A stretch of 64,000 nt of DNA, from the NCBI GenBank assembly GCA_019155205.2, contig JAHNZQ020003146.1, positions 1,773,263 through 1,837,262 of the forward strand. Reading direction: 5' to 3'. Of the stretch, positions 47,301 through 60,074 are shown piece after piece. Made by a program: the position numbers and the translations under genes. The notes under the pieces were generated by a model that searched no databases, had not been told where the DNA came from, and worked only from the letters and a program-made list of their open reading frames with translations. The DNA comes from Gracilaria vermiculophylla. Its lineage: Eukaryota > Rhodophyta > Florideophyceae > Gracilariales > Gracilariaceae. Each line of letters starts with the position of its first letter. Positions within the stretch are counted from its first letter, which is position 1.

Positions 47301-48355
47301 GGAGCACTGGGTTTACCCATATTGGATACCGTCATATCTCCTCACGGACAATGGCCCCCCGCTCGCGGCGAAGCTCTTCAGCGCCGTCTCAGGAATGCTG
47401 GGGATGAAAGAGTTGTTTTACAACTGCCTATCACCCCAAGTGCAACGAACAGGCGGAGAGGTTCAACACGACCATTGCTTGGAGGTTGAAAGAATTCCGT
47501 CCCGGACCACCAGGAGGATTGGGAAGCATATGTGGGACCCCTCACGTATGCATACAACCTGCAGGTGCAACGCTTTACGGGGACCGCTCTTCTCAATCTG
47601 GTGCTCTCGTGCATTCCGCTAAGTGCCATCATTGCGGCACACGCCACGGTGCACCCGGCGGATCGGCCCTAGGCACCAACAACGGCGCAGGCCGAACGCT
47701 CCATCCTAAAGCGGCATGAGAAAGCATTCTCCCTCGCAAATGGAGAGACTCAACGCCTCGCAGAGGAGAAGCATACAGGACTTCGACCGCAAAAAGTGAA
47801 GGAAGGCACTCAACCGACGGAAGGCCACGAGGTTTTCCTCGAAAAACCTGAAAAAACATCCGAAAAACCGTCGGACATCACGCGCACGTTAGCGCCAACC
47901 ACTTCAGGGCGTTACAAAGTCCTGGCCACCTATCGGGGCACTGTTGCCATAGTGGTAAACGGGCTCAGATACGTCGCTTCCCGTCATAAGGTGACGAACG
48001 TCCCGACGCCCAGCCCCATAGGAATGCCCGCCACTCCACATCAGGGACCACGCGCGGAACTTCCTCATCCGACCACCTCAGAAGTGACGACACCACAGAA
48101 TACTTGAAACCGCATAATCGCTCTCGATGAACCACTGCGGGATGCTCTAGATGCCATCATGACACGTGAAGGTGACATCCTCTACGCGGTGTACCATATC
48201 ATCTCCCGCCGACAACCCCTGCATGAATACTGTATCACGTCCGCTGGTATGGGTACACCTCAAAGGACGACATGGAAGAACCTCTGGAACACAACCGTGA
48301 GAACTTTATTAGGCGATACTACGCCAATCTGGTGCGGAAACGTTTCTCCGCATAG
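44351..48355 (+). pseudogene. Gypsy-A pol (protease to chromodomain), element 3 copy
   Basis: Protease at about 44819-45286: RAILDIGAGPNLMHADVL, with the active-site Thr changed to Ile. RT begins near 45640 and reaches VVF at 45848; the gap removes the palm, including YIDD. It resumes at 45949 in the thumb (TELRSFLGL-like, 46010). RNase H follows to about 46600, with an intact IVHRPGIEHQAADALS block in another frame. Integrase: VAMHILDALPKTKPLYRF (first Asp now His), ITDRFSMNKRAIPPRSTT, LLTDNGPPLAAKLF. The chromodomain YRVRWYGYTSKDDMEE is read in shifted frames near 48235-48300 and the end YYANLVRKRFSA precedes TAG 48353-48355. It cannot encode a working polyprotein. Confidence 0.87.
45849..45948. 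other. Assembly gap, 100 N
   Basis: Exactly 100 N, a usual placeholder for a gap of unknown size. Relative to element 2 the flanks are about 495 bp apart (30968 to 30472 there), so the real missing piece is probably about half a kilobase of RT. Confidence 0.97.
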
Positions 48356-48542
48356 GCGCTTTAGTTCATGAAAGGAGTTGCGGGGCCCCAACTGGAGTTG
48401 TTTTTCGTCTCCGCAGTTTCTCTTCTACCTTGCGTTCTCTTTTTAGCCTTCAGGATGCCATTGCTCGCTTTTCGCCCGCTACCGCGGCGGCATTTCGTGT
48501 CGGTGAGCCCGTGTGCGTGGCCCATTCATATTGCAACTACCG

Positions 48543-50506
48543 TCACGGAGCTTCTCCTCCAACCAAAGGATCTTTTATTCCGCCACTACCGGGAACTCCC
48601 TCCCATCGCCAGGGTTTTATCACCGACAGGTCACCTAATCGCGTAGTAAACTCCGCTTGGAGGCGAGCTTTTGCCGTGAGCGCTTGGCTCTCGAAGAATT
48701 CCGATAGGCTTTCCTTCATGGCCATCATCAAGGCTCGCTCCGCCCGGGCTTTGTGGAGTTCTAGGACGCAGGCACGCGCCTCGCGCAGAGCCTCTACAGG
48801 AGAAGCCAAAGCAGGACGGCCCGTCACCAATCACGCCTGAATCCACTCATCGAAGGTGGTGCCCAGAGCCCCAGAGGATAATCCGCCCGACGGTGCACCC
48901 GAAGCGGCCACCTTTGTTGACTGCGCCAAAAGCGCCATGGTAGGAGCCAAGGACGCCGGACCAGCTGGGACAGGGGCTTCCCGACAAGACTTTACAGGTT
49001 GCGCTGTGGAGGTCGGCAGAGCCCAGGACGGAGTCGGGGACACCTGGGGTGATGGCGGTGTGGGAACTGGAACGCTCCGCATTCAAGGCTGAAGAACAGG
49101 CGTAGGGACGCTCCGCAGTCGGAGTTGCACGACCGGAGCCGAAGGTACAGGGAAGGGAGCAATCTCGTTCTCTTCAATAGGAGACACTGCGGCTCCCATT
49201 GCGGGAGCCCCTGGCATGGCGGCGGGCCGCGGCGTTATCACCTCAAGAGGTGCATCCATATCCTGAGACCGAGCCGGTACCAGACGGGGAGTACGATGCG
49301 CTGGGTTCTCCATCTAGGGGTCATACTCGGGTACTCGGATCTGTGGCACCTGAGGAACCTCTGAAGGCGCCAGACGGGCAAAGACCGGAAGGCTCGCCCG
49401 TCATCGTTTTCATTGGGACTCCTCACGATGGGGTGGAACTTATCTTCGCAGTAGTCGTATCAAAGGAAGCCCGCCGTTTCGTTCCACGCCACCTGCAGTT
49501 CGTAGTCCGGCAGCGTGTACGCCTCTGATTCACTCCATGCAGTGCCCCTGATTAGGTTCTGAATGCCAAACGAGCGCAGGACCCGGATAAGTAACGCCGA
49601 CAAAAGGAGCAGACGTCCGGCGGTCTGCTGATACCAAGAATCCTAGTAGAGGTGACCGCCGCGGCACCGAGTATAAGACGTGACGCCTTCGTCCGCTCCT
49701 TGGAGATACGCCATCAGGGTGCCGACCGCAAATCCCCTCGAGGCGATCAACATGACGAAACGCCCTAGGGATTCATGGGGGTCTAGAACCTTGGAGGTGT
49801 GGTACACGAAGGTAATGGGTGTTGCCACGCAGAGGTGAGTTGATACCCAGTTGTCCTTCCAAGAGTCGTTTATCTTCAGGTAGTACTTCGGACGTTGCTC
49901 GGAAAGTAATTCGTGGAATTCCGTGTTATGCAAACCATAGAAAAATCCGAATGCAATACGTACTCGGGTCTGGTCGGCAAGTTGGGTCCCCCATCGATTT
50001 CAGTTGAGCCAGTAGAGGCGATAGTATTGGGAAGCGAAGGGCAACACTGGGAGGGCCGAGCGTCCATCGGCAATGCGTCAGGGTCGCCCCACTCTTTGGT
50101 GTGAGCTTTCCTTGTGAAGGAGTACGCGGAGTCATGCGTGAACCTCGCATTCTTCGGCCCACCTGAGATCAAGAGGACCGCAGTTTCCCACCGTGGTTGG
50201 AGCGTTGTCACCGTGTACCGGAATGTGGAGCCAGTGCGCGTGATGGGCATCTACCCGGTTCCGCGTCTGGTCGTTCCACGCAACCTCTGGCACAGCGCAG
50301 AATCGCATCGCCGGGAGGTACGGTCCGAAGTGGAGGATGTAGTCCTTCACGGGGCACGGGAGACGTAGGTGTCTGTCGTGATACGGGACGAAGACTCGCG
50401 TGACTCGATGGTCGAACTGCTCCGCTGGGCGCTATGGTGCACCGGTCGAGGTGTGATACACCTCAGGATTAGATGGAGACGTAGGCACCGCAGTTTAGGA
50501 GGACAT
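48543..50506 (-). pseudogene. Gypsy-A antisense ORF (aORF), element 3 copy
   Basis: Minus-strand homologue of the ORF at 25392-27245, starting at ATG 50506-50504. It is interrupted early by a TGA-free but stop-containing stretch (MSS then stop), by further stops, and by shifts around 50060 and 49640. Recognisable pieces are KDYILHFGPYLPAMRFCAVP, KYYLKINDSWKDNW, SRGFAVGTLMAYLQ and EARACVLELHKARAER. At the usual end GDL, the stop is TCG here, so the frame continues to 48543 (SVIKPWRWEGVPG). Elements 1 and 2 have TAG at that codon. Confidence 0.65.
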
Positions 50507-51266
50507 GCCGGAGGTTTGGGAAGCTGGATGTATGGCCACCGAATGTGTCGTAGTACCTGAGGAGAGTGATCTGACAGCACTAGGGGAGCGGCCTGCGGAT
50601 AAACGCTCGACCGGGGAGGGAACCACGTCAAGGCGTCATCGTGGAATTCATGAAGAAGACGTACGACCAGAGACAGGCGAGGTATGCGGCAAAATGGCTA
50701 GGCGTACATTCATATCTAGTGGAGGCCGATCGGGGCGCAGAAAAGAAGATTTTGAGACGATGTACATTCACGTAGACGGAATGATCGGACGTGTTTCCCA
50801 AACGTGAAGCCCCGAAGGAATCGGAGCCTCAAGCCCCTTGAGGGAGTCAGTGTCCAATCCAAACCGACCCACGCTCCGGCCACGGAGGTTGCACGCCTGC
50901 GACACACACGACACGCTTGAGTGCGCGGAAGTTCACGCCGCCAACTGGCGCGGCAGCAGCGACGGGTAACGCAAAGAAGGAAGAGACGCAGCCGGGTCAA
51001 GGAGGGCCAGGGCCAGCAAATACCGCTAGGGATAAAACACAAACCCGCAGTGGTACGCCGCGCAAAAGTATGGAGGTATAAAGGAACGCTTGAAGGAGAG
51101 AATGTGTCACATCGCTGGAGGCCGCGCTTCCATCAACACCGATAGGAGCCACACCAGGGATCGAGGATTTGGAAGATGCACCTCGAGGATGTGGTGCAAT
51201 TTAGGAAAGAAGGTGTGTAGTACAGTGGTTCCTAAGGCGAAATGGTGGTGTGGCGTTATGGCGTGA
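50505..51266 (+). pseudogene. Gypsy-A sense post-pol ORF (sORF), element 3 copy
   Basis: 762 nt from ATG 50505 to TGA 51264-51266, ending 51 bp inside the 3' LTR. It is open for 100 codons to TGA 50805-50807, then three more stops occur in the same frame. Blocks shared with the other copies: CMATECVVVPEESDLTALGE, ISSGGRSGRRKEDFETMY, ASSPLRESVSNPNRPTLRPR, CAEVHAANWRGSSDG, KERLKERMCHIAGGRA and WCNLGKKVCSTVVPKAKWW. The last block reads straight through the polypurine tract into U3. The product is Arg-rich and soluble-looking. Its ATG overlaps the aORF ATG in one CATG. No known family is recognised. Confidence 0.5.
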
Positions 51267-51778
51267 TATTCCAAAGGACGTCTCGTATTTTATTAATTGA
51301 GCCACATGGTGCATAATTCGGCCTGCGTTCTCTATATTATCCTTAAGGGACGGTAAAATTATTATTTATTTTAGTTATTTTGTGCAGGTAACTACTACAG
51401 TAGTGAGACCTGCCGAGGCGGGCTCCCGGCTTGATACTTAATTTGCCGGTCGAACCCCACCTCTGGGGGAAGTAAAACCAAGCACCCTTGAGTCTTCATT
51501 TACTTTTCCGGTTGGAGACTCTCGTCGATCATCCTCAGGTTTTCAAGCCACCGATCCCCAGATCGCATCATAGCAGTACCTTTCGGAGCATTTTCCGCCC
51601 AGTGAACCTCCCCTTCCGCTTGCCGCTTGGTGTTTGCGGATCCCCTTTGAGAATTTCTCCGGCTCGTGACGGTGAATACCGGAGCCCGCCTTTAGAAACA
51701 CGCACCATTGGAGTCAAGAAAAACTCCTAACGGCCGTTGTGCTCTAACACCCCGAAAAGAGAACTGACAGTACCACAG
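51216..51778 (+). repeat. Gypsy-A LTR (element 3, 3' LTR)
   Basis: A 563-bp LTR, TGTAGTACAGTGG...GACAGTACCACA. It differs from the 5' LTR by substitutions and short indels, including an extra CCGCTTG near 51624. Confidence 0.93.
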
Positions 51779-52956
51779 TGCTCACATGGAAAATGGTCGG
51801 ACGGGAAAGACGGTGTGGACGATCAAGTAGGCACTGCAGAAGATAATCTATGGAGGACGACTACCGTAGTAATAATATTTCGATCACCTTCCGATTCTCA
51901 ACAGAATATATCGTTTATTTTGAAGGGTATGAAGCTATTGAACTATTGTATCGAATCTTTTAACGTTAGCCTTTCGATGCACGAAATGTACTTTTTCATA
52001 GATCGGTGACTTTAGACCGTATTATAAAGCTCATGGCAGCTTCCTGGGTACTAGATATGCGTATGGCTGAGCAAGAACCTAGACAAAACGATGCAGAATT
52101 TGGGCACATATTTCAGATATTAAAAAAGATCTTGTGATCCATAGGAAGGTCCTGAACACATCAGTTCTAATGGCATGGTTTCCGTCTAAGTTCTTTGTGT
52201 CGTGTACTATTGTGCAGACCAATAATCTATGAGACGTTTTAATTTCAACCGACAGTCGATGAATACGACAGGTTGTCCATGCGTGTCGCCTTAAGGTATA
52301 CTACAGCCGCCTAAATCCCCACAATAGAATACTTGTGATGGGAGTCGGGGATAATGAAGTGGAGATAAATCCTCATAGAAGTGCTCCCGTCGGCGCAGGA
52401 TCAAGTTCCAATCAGCATGCGTTTCGATTTGATGTTCACTCTCGTAGGTTCCTGTATTCGACTGCTCTCCTTTTTGAAACATTTGCAGGTCACTTCCTCG
52501 AGAAACGGCGTTTATTACAGATGTTGTGCTACAAAAAATTGGATAAAATCACAAAGACATTGTCTCTCTTCCGCTTTGCTTTTCAACACGTTTGGGGAAG
52601 TTTTCTCGGCCACACAGATTTTAGGCTTCTAGCCCCTCTCACTGCTCGTGTTTGCCTGGGGACGCAATAGTTTTTTATTCTGTATTTCTTCTTCTTCTTT
52701 TAAAACATTGCAATTGACAAGTATGGACATGTATCAGGAGAGCGTCTTTACATCGCTGAAACCCCCCTTTATTCCAAGTCAATTGCAAGCTAGGTCTTAC
52801 ACAAGGCACAATAGGCCGAGTAGGGATCGAATGGAAAAACCTTTCATATTTCTCGTACAGTGCTAATCCAAGAAACAATAAAAGCCATAGAAAATTACTG
52901 GGATCTCTCGGCTTGGCGGTCGCTGAACTCGGGGCTATAGGGAACTCGGAAACAGT
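51779..52956. other. No recognised gene downstream of element 3
   Basis: Should be the continuation of the DNA interrupted at 41617. The longest frame (52335-52670) has no recognised motif. Confidence 0.4.
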
Positions 52957-54110
52957 CGTGCACGGCATGATGACGCGCTGTAGTAATACCAAATGGTTTC
53001 TAAATTTCTAAAAAACCACAAAAGGTCCACAAAACCCACTCTTAAATACGTACGAATCAATAGGTTGCTTTATGTGGCACGGTATAATCGCGGTAAGCAA
53101 AGTGTATGTTTAGATAAGTTAGACGTAAAAAGAATGCTGTTGGCCCGGAATGAAAGGGATAAGTGTCAATAAAATTCTGCGTTTAATTGCTTCCTGACTC
53201 GACTATGGCCAGGCCACTTCCTCTCATCCACGTGTTTCTCAACATTTTATCAATTCTTCTGGTTCTTCGTCATATATTTTTATTTTGTGGGCTGGTCTAC
53301 GGTCTTCAGCTTGCCTTCATATCGCTTTTATGGTTGCCTCTCCCGCTTAAGTGTCCAGGCAGCTGCCGTTTTCCTGTTGGCTGGGATTGCTGTTCCCGAT
53401 GAAGATTCCAGTCGGATCCTCAAGGAATTTAACCCGCCAACAACGGTCGACTACGTCACGTCTTTTGGGGACTTGTCAGACAAAATCTTTATTCTACTTC
53501 GAGTAAGACCTGAAACGATCTACAATTCTGTCACTCATGTAGAGCTACGTTGCACATCTAGTGGCTATCAGCTTTGCGTTGTACGTGATGGGTGTCTTTA
53601 GAACTCCGCCAGTTAGGCAATGGTCCCAGTGTATGTAAAGACTTTTACAACCTCTTATGGTACTGCATACGAGTACTAACTACTAGTTGTCTTCTACATA
53701 TTGCGAGCGTCTGCGATTTATTCGAGCTATAATTCGATTTTGCGAAACCCAGATTGAGCGTCCGGCCAAAGCTCACTGCAGAACAATGTTAATACGGACC
53801 CGTTTTTCATTGCCGATGCGCTTACCGAGTGGTGATCTCCCGACATCTTCCGGGTATTGACCCCTACTGGAAAGCGATTTCAGCGTCATTCACTCTGAAG
53901 AGTAACCTGAGGCAATTTTGCGTCTGTAACTTCTATGTCGAAACCTAACGCGAGTCTAACGTTCACTTTGAGGGTCTCAAACATCGTTGTGTGGCTCGCC
54001 ACAACTCATACCAGAAGACAGACACCTGGTATGGCGTTTTTGATATGATGTTAATTTACGCCCATAAGCTCAAGGTGCGTTTCAAAAACCTCCACTATCC
54101 TGCAGTCGTA
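52957..54110 (+). repeat. Unidentified dispersed repeat R, copy 2
   Basis: Partner of 11757-12990. Landmarks: GTGCACGGCATGATG, TTTATGTGGCACGGTATAAT, TCTCAACATTTTATCAATT. The best frame, 53287-53601, gives SSRILKEFNPPTTVDYVTSF and KIFILLRVRPETIYNSVTHV. It is followed, after stops, by LHIASV and KTDTWYGVFDMMLIYAHKLK. Neither copy is intact and the family is unknown. Confidence 0.55.
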
Positions 54111-54184
54111 CCAAAGAAGACTAAACCTTTAACTTGAATTTTTCCGCAACTCTTTCATACGTGCTAATCGAGTTGCTCACTTTC

Positions 54185-54425
54185 CCTACAAGGTATCCAT
54201 TTATATCTTATTTCCATCGTCGTCCATTTATAATGTCAATTGGTTACCACCCTTTTTCCTTCTTCTACTAAAGAATCCGTCTCCGACGTTTTTTTTTGGC
54301 TGCGTTAGATTTCTTTTTGCAGGGTAAAGTGGCCCATTGGGCTCGTAAGCCATGGAAGCAATTTTTGCTTTCTTTAAAGAATGTTTTGAGAGCCAACGCT
54401 GTTATAGAATGGAGTTTTCAATCTT
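54185..54425 (+). repeat. Dispersed repeat S, copy 2
   Basis: Aligns with 37440-37695. Here it follows repeat R directly, whereas at 37.4 kb it precedes K2 gag; no gag homology follows here. Confidence 0.5.
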
Positions 54426-54829
54426 TGTGAGTCTTAAATACTATATAATTGAAAACTTATGGACTCAAATCAAGCCTGTAAACATTCTCAATAATAAGTA
54501 GATCCTCAATGTTCATGGAATAATCTATAATATTGACGGTTCTCTCAGAACAACACTTCATTTTTACTTAACTTTGAATGCCAGTGTCCCATTCTGCTGA
54601 GAAGTCTAATTTCCATTTACCAGTTCTGTACGAAATTTAAAAAATTCTTATTCTGATAAAGTACGTTTTTCCGTGAAGTTTACATTCTTCACTTAATATA
54701 ACTGCGCAAAGCCTATAAATATATGTAGCTTCAGCCCCAATCCATTAATGTTCTTTCCTTTCTTGATGTTTTGAAGAACACAATGGATACTGACAAAGAT
54801 CATGTAAATAGTACGGTAGATTATCAGGA

Positions 54830-55131
54830 CCTTTTTAGTCAAATATTTACTTTGCCAGTGAATACCACTTATTTATTGAAATGAATAGGATTAGGTAGAC
54901 CATTTGTAGTATACAACTTTACTTCAGCTGTCTGATGCCCCTTTTAGTCGAGAGCATCACGCTTTTTTATAGACTTTAGATTCTCCCTCGTGGCGAAATC
55001 TGGAACAAAGTTATAAGTCATGCAGCACAACAAGCTCTGCTGGACTACTTCTGGACACTTCTAGAGACTATGAACTACCTTTTGAATTCAATCTAAAAAA
55101 GTGAAATGTAGCTTGCGAACAGTTCGTCACA
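54830..55131 (-). repeat. Probable 3' LTR of Gypsy relic K3
   Basis: Minus strand: the purine run GGAGGGGAGATA (plus 55132-55143) is followed by TGTGACGAAC, a typical PPT-to-LTR junction. Within the next 250 bases come TATAAAAAAGCG (near 54970) and CAATAAATAAG (near 54875), a plausible TATA box and poly(A) signal. The far end of the LTR could not be fixed; 54830 is a guess. 54426-54829 holds no recognised gene. Confidence 0.5.
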
Positions 55132-58100
55132 TATCTCCCCTCCGTGGGCTATTGACGTCCTCTGCAATGATATTGCGGTAATAGTTCTGCTTGGCGCATA
55201 TATTCCTGCCATACTTCAGTAAGGGTTCCATCTTTGTCAACAAATGATTTCGTGCTCAACCACTCAGCATCATGCGTGGGCTCTCCTGTCATAACAGTCA
55301 GGAACTGATATCACCTTCCTCTCTTCCTGTGCTTGAGAGTAGCTGCAACATCATATTTTTCGCCGTTTTCTGTAAGTATCGGTCCTGGTCTTGGCTAAAC
55401 AGACGCAGTTATATCAGCTGGTTATTCCTGGTGATGTATCACATGGCTGACATGGACAATAGGGGGAATTTTGATATGATCAGGAGGCTCAAGCTTCAAA
55501 GCATTCTTTCCAATTATCTTCCCAATTTGAAAAGGGCCGAATCGTCTGGCACTTAGCTTATCAGATTCTCGAGACTTTGCACAGGAATCCCTTCACAATG
55601 ACCTGTTGAGCCAAAAGTTTTCTCCAATTTTGTATTTAGAAACCCGATACTTCCAAAACGAATACGCACTTTGGCCAGCTTTTGCAATTTTGTAAGATTA
55701 TTGTCCATCTTAAAGTGAGAGTTAAAGCTTTTCCTTGAATTCTTCCACATTTTGCATTGTTATTTCTGGTCCAGAAAACATGTTAAGCTGAGGCATCGAT
55801 GTTAATACAAGATCCAATTCAAACGATGACATTATAAGATCATCAGTTACCGCAGAGTTGCATGTAAACTCAGCTACAAGCAGCAGCTCAACCCAGTCAT
55901 TTCGCTGGTAAGAGTAATAACAACGTAGATACGTTTCAAGCATTCTGTTCATGATTTCAATCGCTTCATCAGTCTGCAAATGTTTGTTTGTAGACATTTT
56001 CAACAAAATGGCACAAAGTTTTATCAGATGATCTCAAAACTTGGATATGAACTTTTGATCTCGGTCCAAGTTTTTGCTATACGTGCTTAAAATGTTTGAA
56101 AACAAAATATTTACTGTGCCTTCAGCTGTGTCATTAGTAGTACAATTTAAGAATTGAACTCTTCTGGTCAACCGATCAACCCATGTAAGTATCGCATCGA
56201 ACCCACTTTTTGACTTGGATAAGCTTACGATAAAATCTGTAAACAATGAGACCCCATCTTCTCGTTAGTATCTCTAAAGATTCTGGGTCGGTTAACTTGT
56301 TCTGATTTAAGTTCTTAAACTACTGACACCTCATTCATCCTTCGACAAACTTCTACATATCTCAAATCTTGTGCCTTCAATGGAAATTTTTATGTCTCGA
56401 AAGTGACTTTTCTAACTTAAAATCATCATTTATTTTAGAATCATGCGCTATATTCAACACATCGGATATGGATTTTTTCGGTATACAAATTTTTTTGTCA
56501 CCATCCGTTTTTAACTTTGGGAAAATCCTTTCCAGTTTCCGTCTTTGACTCTGATCGTCTGCCCATTTATTTTTCATGTCATTCACAACAGAACCAAATA
56601 ATTGATCCTCATCATATCGAGGTATCACGTATTCATGTTTGAAATATGGCACTTCAGCGTCATTGCATAATAAACCACCGTCAATCTTTTCCATAACATG
56701 AAGAGCTCTAGATAAAGCATCTCTTCAGAAGTGTATCTTACCAGAATTATCAGTTAAAGGGAACATTCTGGAGTTTCAAAGAGTTTGAAGCCATCTCGAT
56801 TCTTTTCTGCTTCGTTTTGGTTTTGTTAAGAAACCCTTTAACACTTGGCTGTCTGTATAGACTTCGAACTCCGACTCTTCAAACTAAATCTGAACCTATG
56901 CAAAAATGAAATATGCCCAAGAACCTATCTGTCATTTGCTGTGTATACGGGCTCTGTTGGGGATAACTTCTTTAAATAGAAGGCAATAACGCGTTCTCTT
57001 CCATTCTCATCAAGTTTTGTCAAAGACTTATTAGCAGTTGTCTGTGAAGTATCAATGTGACATTTGAACGGCTTGCTCCAATCTAGCCATTCCAAAAATG
57101 GTTCATTTGTGCTTGCTTCTTTTAACTTCTGAACTGCTTCATCAAATTTTTCATTTCATTTCTCGGCATCTTGATATTTTTTGGGCAGATTTGTCATTGA
57201 AGCAGCAACTTCCAAAAAAATTGGTATGAAACGTCAAAAGAATTGCAGTAGTCTAAGAAAACGTAGAACTGCAAATAAGGCTTTCAGCTTTGGCCAAGGC
57301 ATCAGTACTTCAACCTTACATGGGTAAACTCTCAGTTCGTCCCTACCAGAAAGGAATCCTAGGGAGTCGAACTCTTTATTCATAAACTCACTCTTTTCTG
57401 GGGACAAAAACAACTTGTTTTCTTTCAAAAGACGCAATACAGTTTCGAAGTGCTTCAAGTGACTTGCTTTATCCTTACTGAAAATCAAGACGTCATCCAT
57501 ATAGATCACCTGAAAATCATGAATACAATCATAAAAGAGCTTGTTCATCATTGTTTGAAAAGTTGCAGGAGAATTGCAAAGCATCATTGGCATATCACGA
57601 TACTCAAATTGTCTTTACTTTGTGTTGAGTGCGGTGTTATCGATATCTTTTGGCTTCACACGTATTTGATGGAATCCCATTTCTAGATATAACTTCCGAA
57701 AAACTTTGGTCTCTCCAAGCCTATCAAACATCTCATTGGATCTCGGGATGGGAGCGTTATTTTTCTCAAGCAGTCGATTATGTGCTTGATAGTCTACGAC
57801 TCCTATTAAATTTCGATTTTATTCACGAAAAAAAACGGATCTTTATACGGTGACTTGCTTACTCTTATCTTCTCTAATTTTAGGAACTTTTCCAAACATT
57901 CCTTTGCTGCTTCTAACTCAACACAAGATATCTAGAATAAAGGACGGTTCGGAAACTTCGAGTCTTCTTCGACCTCGACCTCAGGATCAACGAATCCCCT
58001 TGGTGACAATCCAGGCGATAACTCTGTTTTGAAAACATAATCAAAATTTGCAAGCAGTTGCTCCAGTATGGCATTCTTTTTACTGAACTTTTCTCCATCC

Positions 58101-59520
58101 AGATGCTTAACCTCTGGGATCCGAACTTGAAACAAATTAACTTTCATCTTATTTTTTCTCATAATTCTTCGGAACGTTTTCAAACCTATATTCATTACTT
58201 GAATCCTTTCATCATTCTTTTGAATCAATGGAATAACATCAGGTCAAACCTTCACAATCGTTCGTTAATAATAGAATATGGGATTTTGAGCAATATGCGA
58301 CGGTATTCCAAACAAAACATGATACCTGCAAATGGTAACGATCCAATTAGACATATGGTTATGAGATACAAGTCATAAAATCCAATTGAGTATGATTTCT
58401 TGTGCTTGCTCTTTTTTTTCTTTCTCACAGTGGTTACCTGTAACATTTATCCGACAAACGTCTAAGATGTTTCTTCTTCTGTACTCATCCAGAAACTCTC
58501 TGCTTACCACATGATTATGACATTCATTATCCTTCTATTATGTCACCTTGAGTCAATTCATGGTACCCCTCAGTACACGGCAGGGATCTACGGGTATAGG
58601 TCATTCAATACGGATGTTTTCATAACGACTCTCAGTTATGGCATTTGAGTCTGCAGTTGAGATGTTTGGCACATCACGACACTTTTCTGTTCTCAAGGCC
58701 TTCAATTCGTCCTTTAGAGAATTCAACGCGCTCTCCAAGCGGTTGATTACACGCTCTCCGTGTCAAACCTGAAGGTTTACCAGTCCTTTAGGTGGACCAC
58801 TCAGTTTTCCTGAGGACGCGGGTGTCATCAGTCCAATTCGTTTTAGTTTTGTTCCCCTGAACATTATTTCTCTTCTTCTGGTTCTTCTCATTTTTGAGTT
58901 CCCACGGACGGCATCCAGACTTATGAAAAGAAAACAGGCATTGTTCTTTAAATATCTGATTTGCTCAGCACTCATTTTTAACTAATTATTTTGCCTGCGG
59001 ACATTCCCATTCTTTGTTGGAACTGGTCCAGTTTGAAAATCTGCATTGAATCCGAATTGGCGTTTAGATAAGAGTCCTGCACAATTGGAAGATCAGTCGG
59101 CGTCTATCGTAATCTTTCTTGCTTCTTCAAACATTTTTTTGGACTGGCCTTGTGAACTTCAAGGAGAATATGAAGCGTCGATCCTTTGGTGAATCTGACC
59201 AGCTTCTCCGAACCAATTATCCCTGGAATGTCGATCATAATGTTTCGAATATCAGACAAAAAGATGGCTAAACTGCTTTTCTACTTCACCTTATGGAGAC
59301 TGTCTCGTGCTCTCATAATACTGGCTATGGGCACGAATTCGCTCTCGACACAGAGTTGAAACTCCCAAATAAGTTGAACCTTTTTTTACAATACCAGCGA
59401 AAGCCACCCAGTTCGCAGAGGTACCCGTCATATAAGTTGAGGCGAAATCAACTGCAGTAAGTGCATCTTTGTTAACATCTAGCCCAATTTGAACGAGACG
59501 AAGATTCTTTTCAAAGGAAT
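55132..59520 (-). pseudogene. Gypsy relic K3: gag, RT, integrase, chromodomain
   Basis: A minus-strand chromovirus relic. Gag at 59512-58760: AVDFASTYMTGTSANWVAF, IVKKGSTYLGV, and a degraded zinc-knuckle near 58930. RT: VDPEVEVEEDSKFPNRPLF (57932-58020), then MLCNSPATFQTMMNKLFYD and IYMDDVLIFSKDK, an intact YMDD, at 57593-57480, and DSLGFLSGRDELRVY. Integrase: MFTDFIVSLSKSKSGFDAIL, TWVDRLTRRVQFLNCTTND (56246-56040), RDQKFISKF, and LLLVAEFTCNSAV. Chromodomain: GEPTHDAEWLSTKSFVDKD then GTLTEVWQEYM at about 55195-55280. Many stops. Its gag start and 5' LTR are not here because Gypsy-A element 4 is inserted at 59521. Confidence 0.8.
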
Positions 59521-60074
59521 TGTTATACTGTCAGACCTCCTCTCGAGATAGTAGAGCACAACGTCCGTTAGGAGTTTTTTTTTACTCCAAAGGTGCGTGT
59601 TCCTAAAGGTGGTCTCCGGTATCCGCTGTCGCAAGCCGGGGGAATTCTTAAAGGGGATCCGCAAACACCAAGTGGAGGGGAGGTTCACTGGGCGGAAAAT
59701 GCTCCTACAGGCGCTGCTATGATGCGACCTGGAGATCGGCGGCTTAGAAACCTGAGGATGATGAACAAGAGTCTCCAACCGGAAAAGTAGATGAAGACTT
59801 AAGGGTGCTCATCTTTACTTCCCCAGAGTTGGAGCGCAACCGGCAGATTAAGTATCAAGCCGGGAGCTCGCGTCGGCAGGTCTCACTACTGTAGTAATAA
59901 CCTACATAAATTAACTAAAATAAATAATAATTATACCGTCCCTTAAGGATACTGTAGCCCATGTGGGCGGAATCATGCACCATGTGGCCCAGCTAATAAA
60001 GTAAGAGCCCTCTTTAGGAATATTTTGCCATAAGGCCACACCACCAGTCTTCCCTTAGGAGCCACTATACTACA
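59521..60074 (-). repeat. Gypsy-A LTR (element 4, 3' LTR)
   Basis: A 554-bp reverse-oriented LTR, TGTTATACTGTCAG...CCACTATACTACA, followed inward by the purine tract read as TACCCCCTTTCCT on the plus strand. Confidence 0.92.

Larger units (their letters stand above)
41618..51778 (+). mobile_element. Gypsy-A element 3, full-length chromovirus (plus strand)
   Basis: A complete element with LTRs at both ends (41618-42173 and 51216-51778), flanked by GTGCC (41613-41617) and GTGCT (51779-51783), a 5-bp duplication with one change. Order on the plus strand: 5' LTR, primer-site region, gag, protease, RT with a 100-N gap, RNase H, integrase, chromodomain, antisense aORF on the minus strand, sense sORF, polypurine tract and 3' LTR. 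It spans 10,161 bp as assembled, and the gap probably stands for about 495 bp. It is mutated in every gene. Confidence 0.92.
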
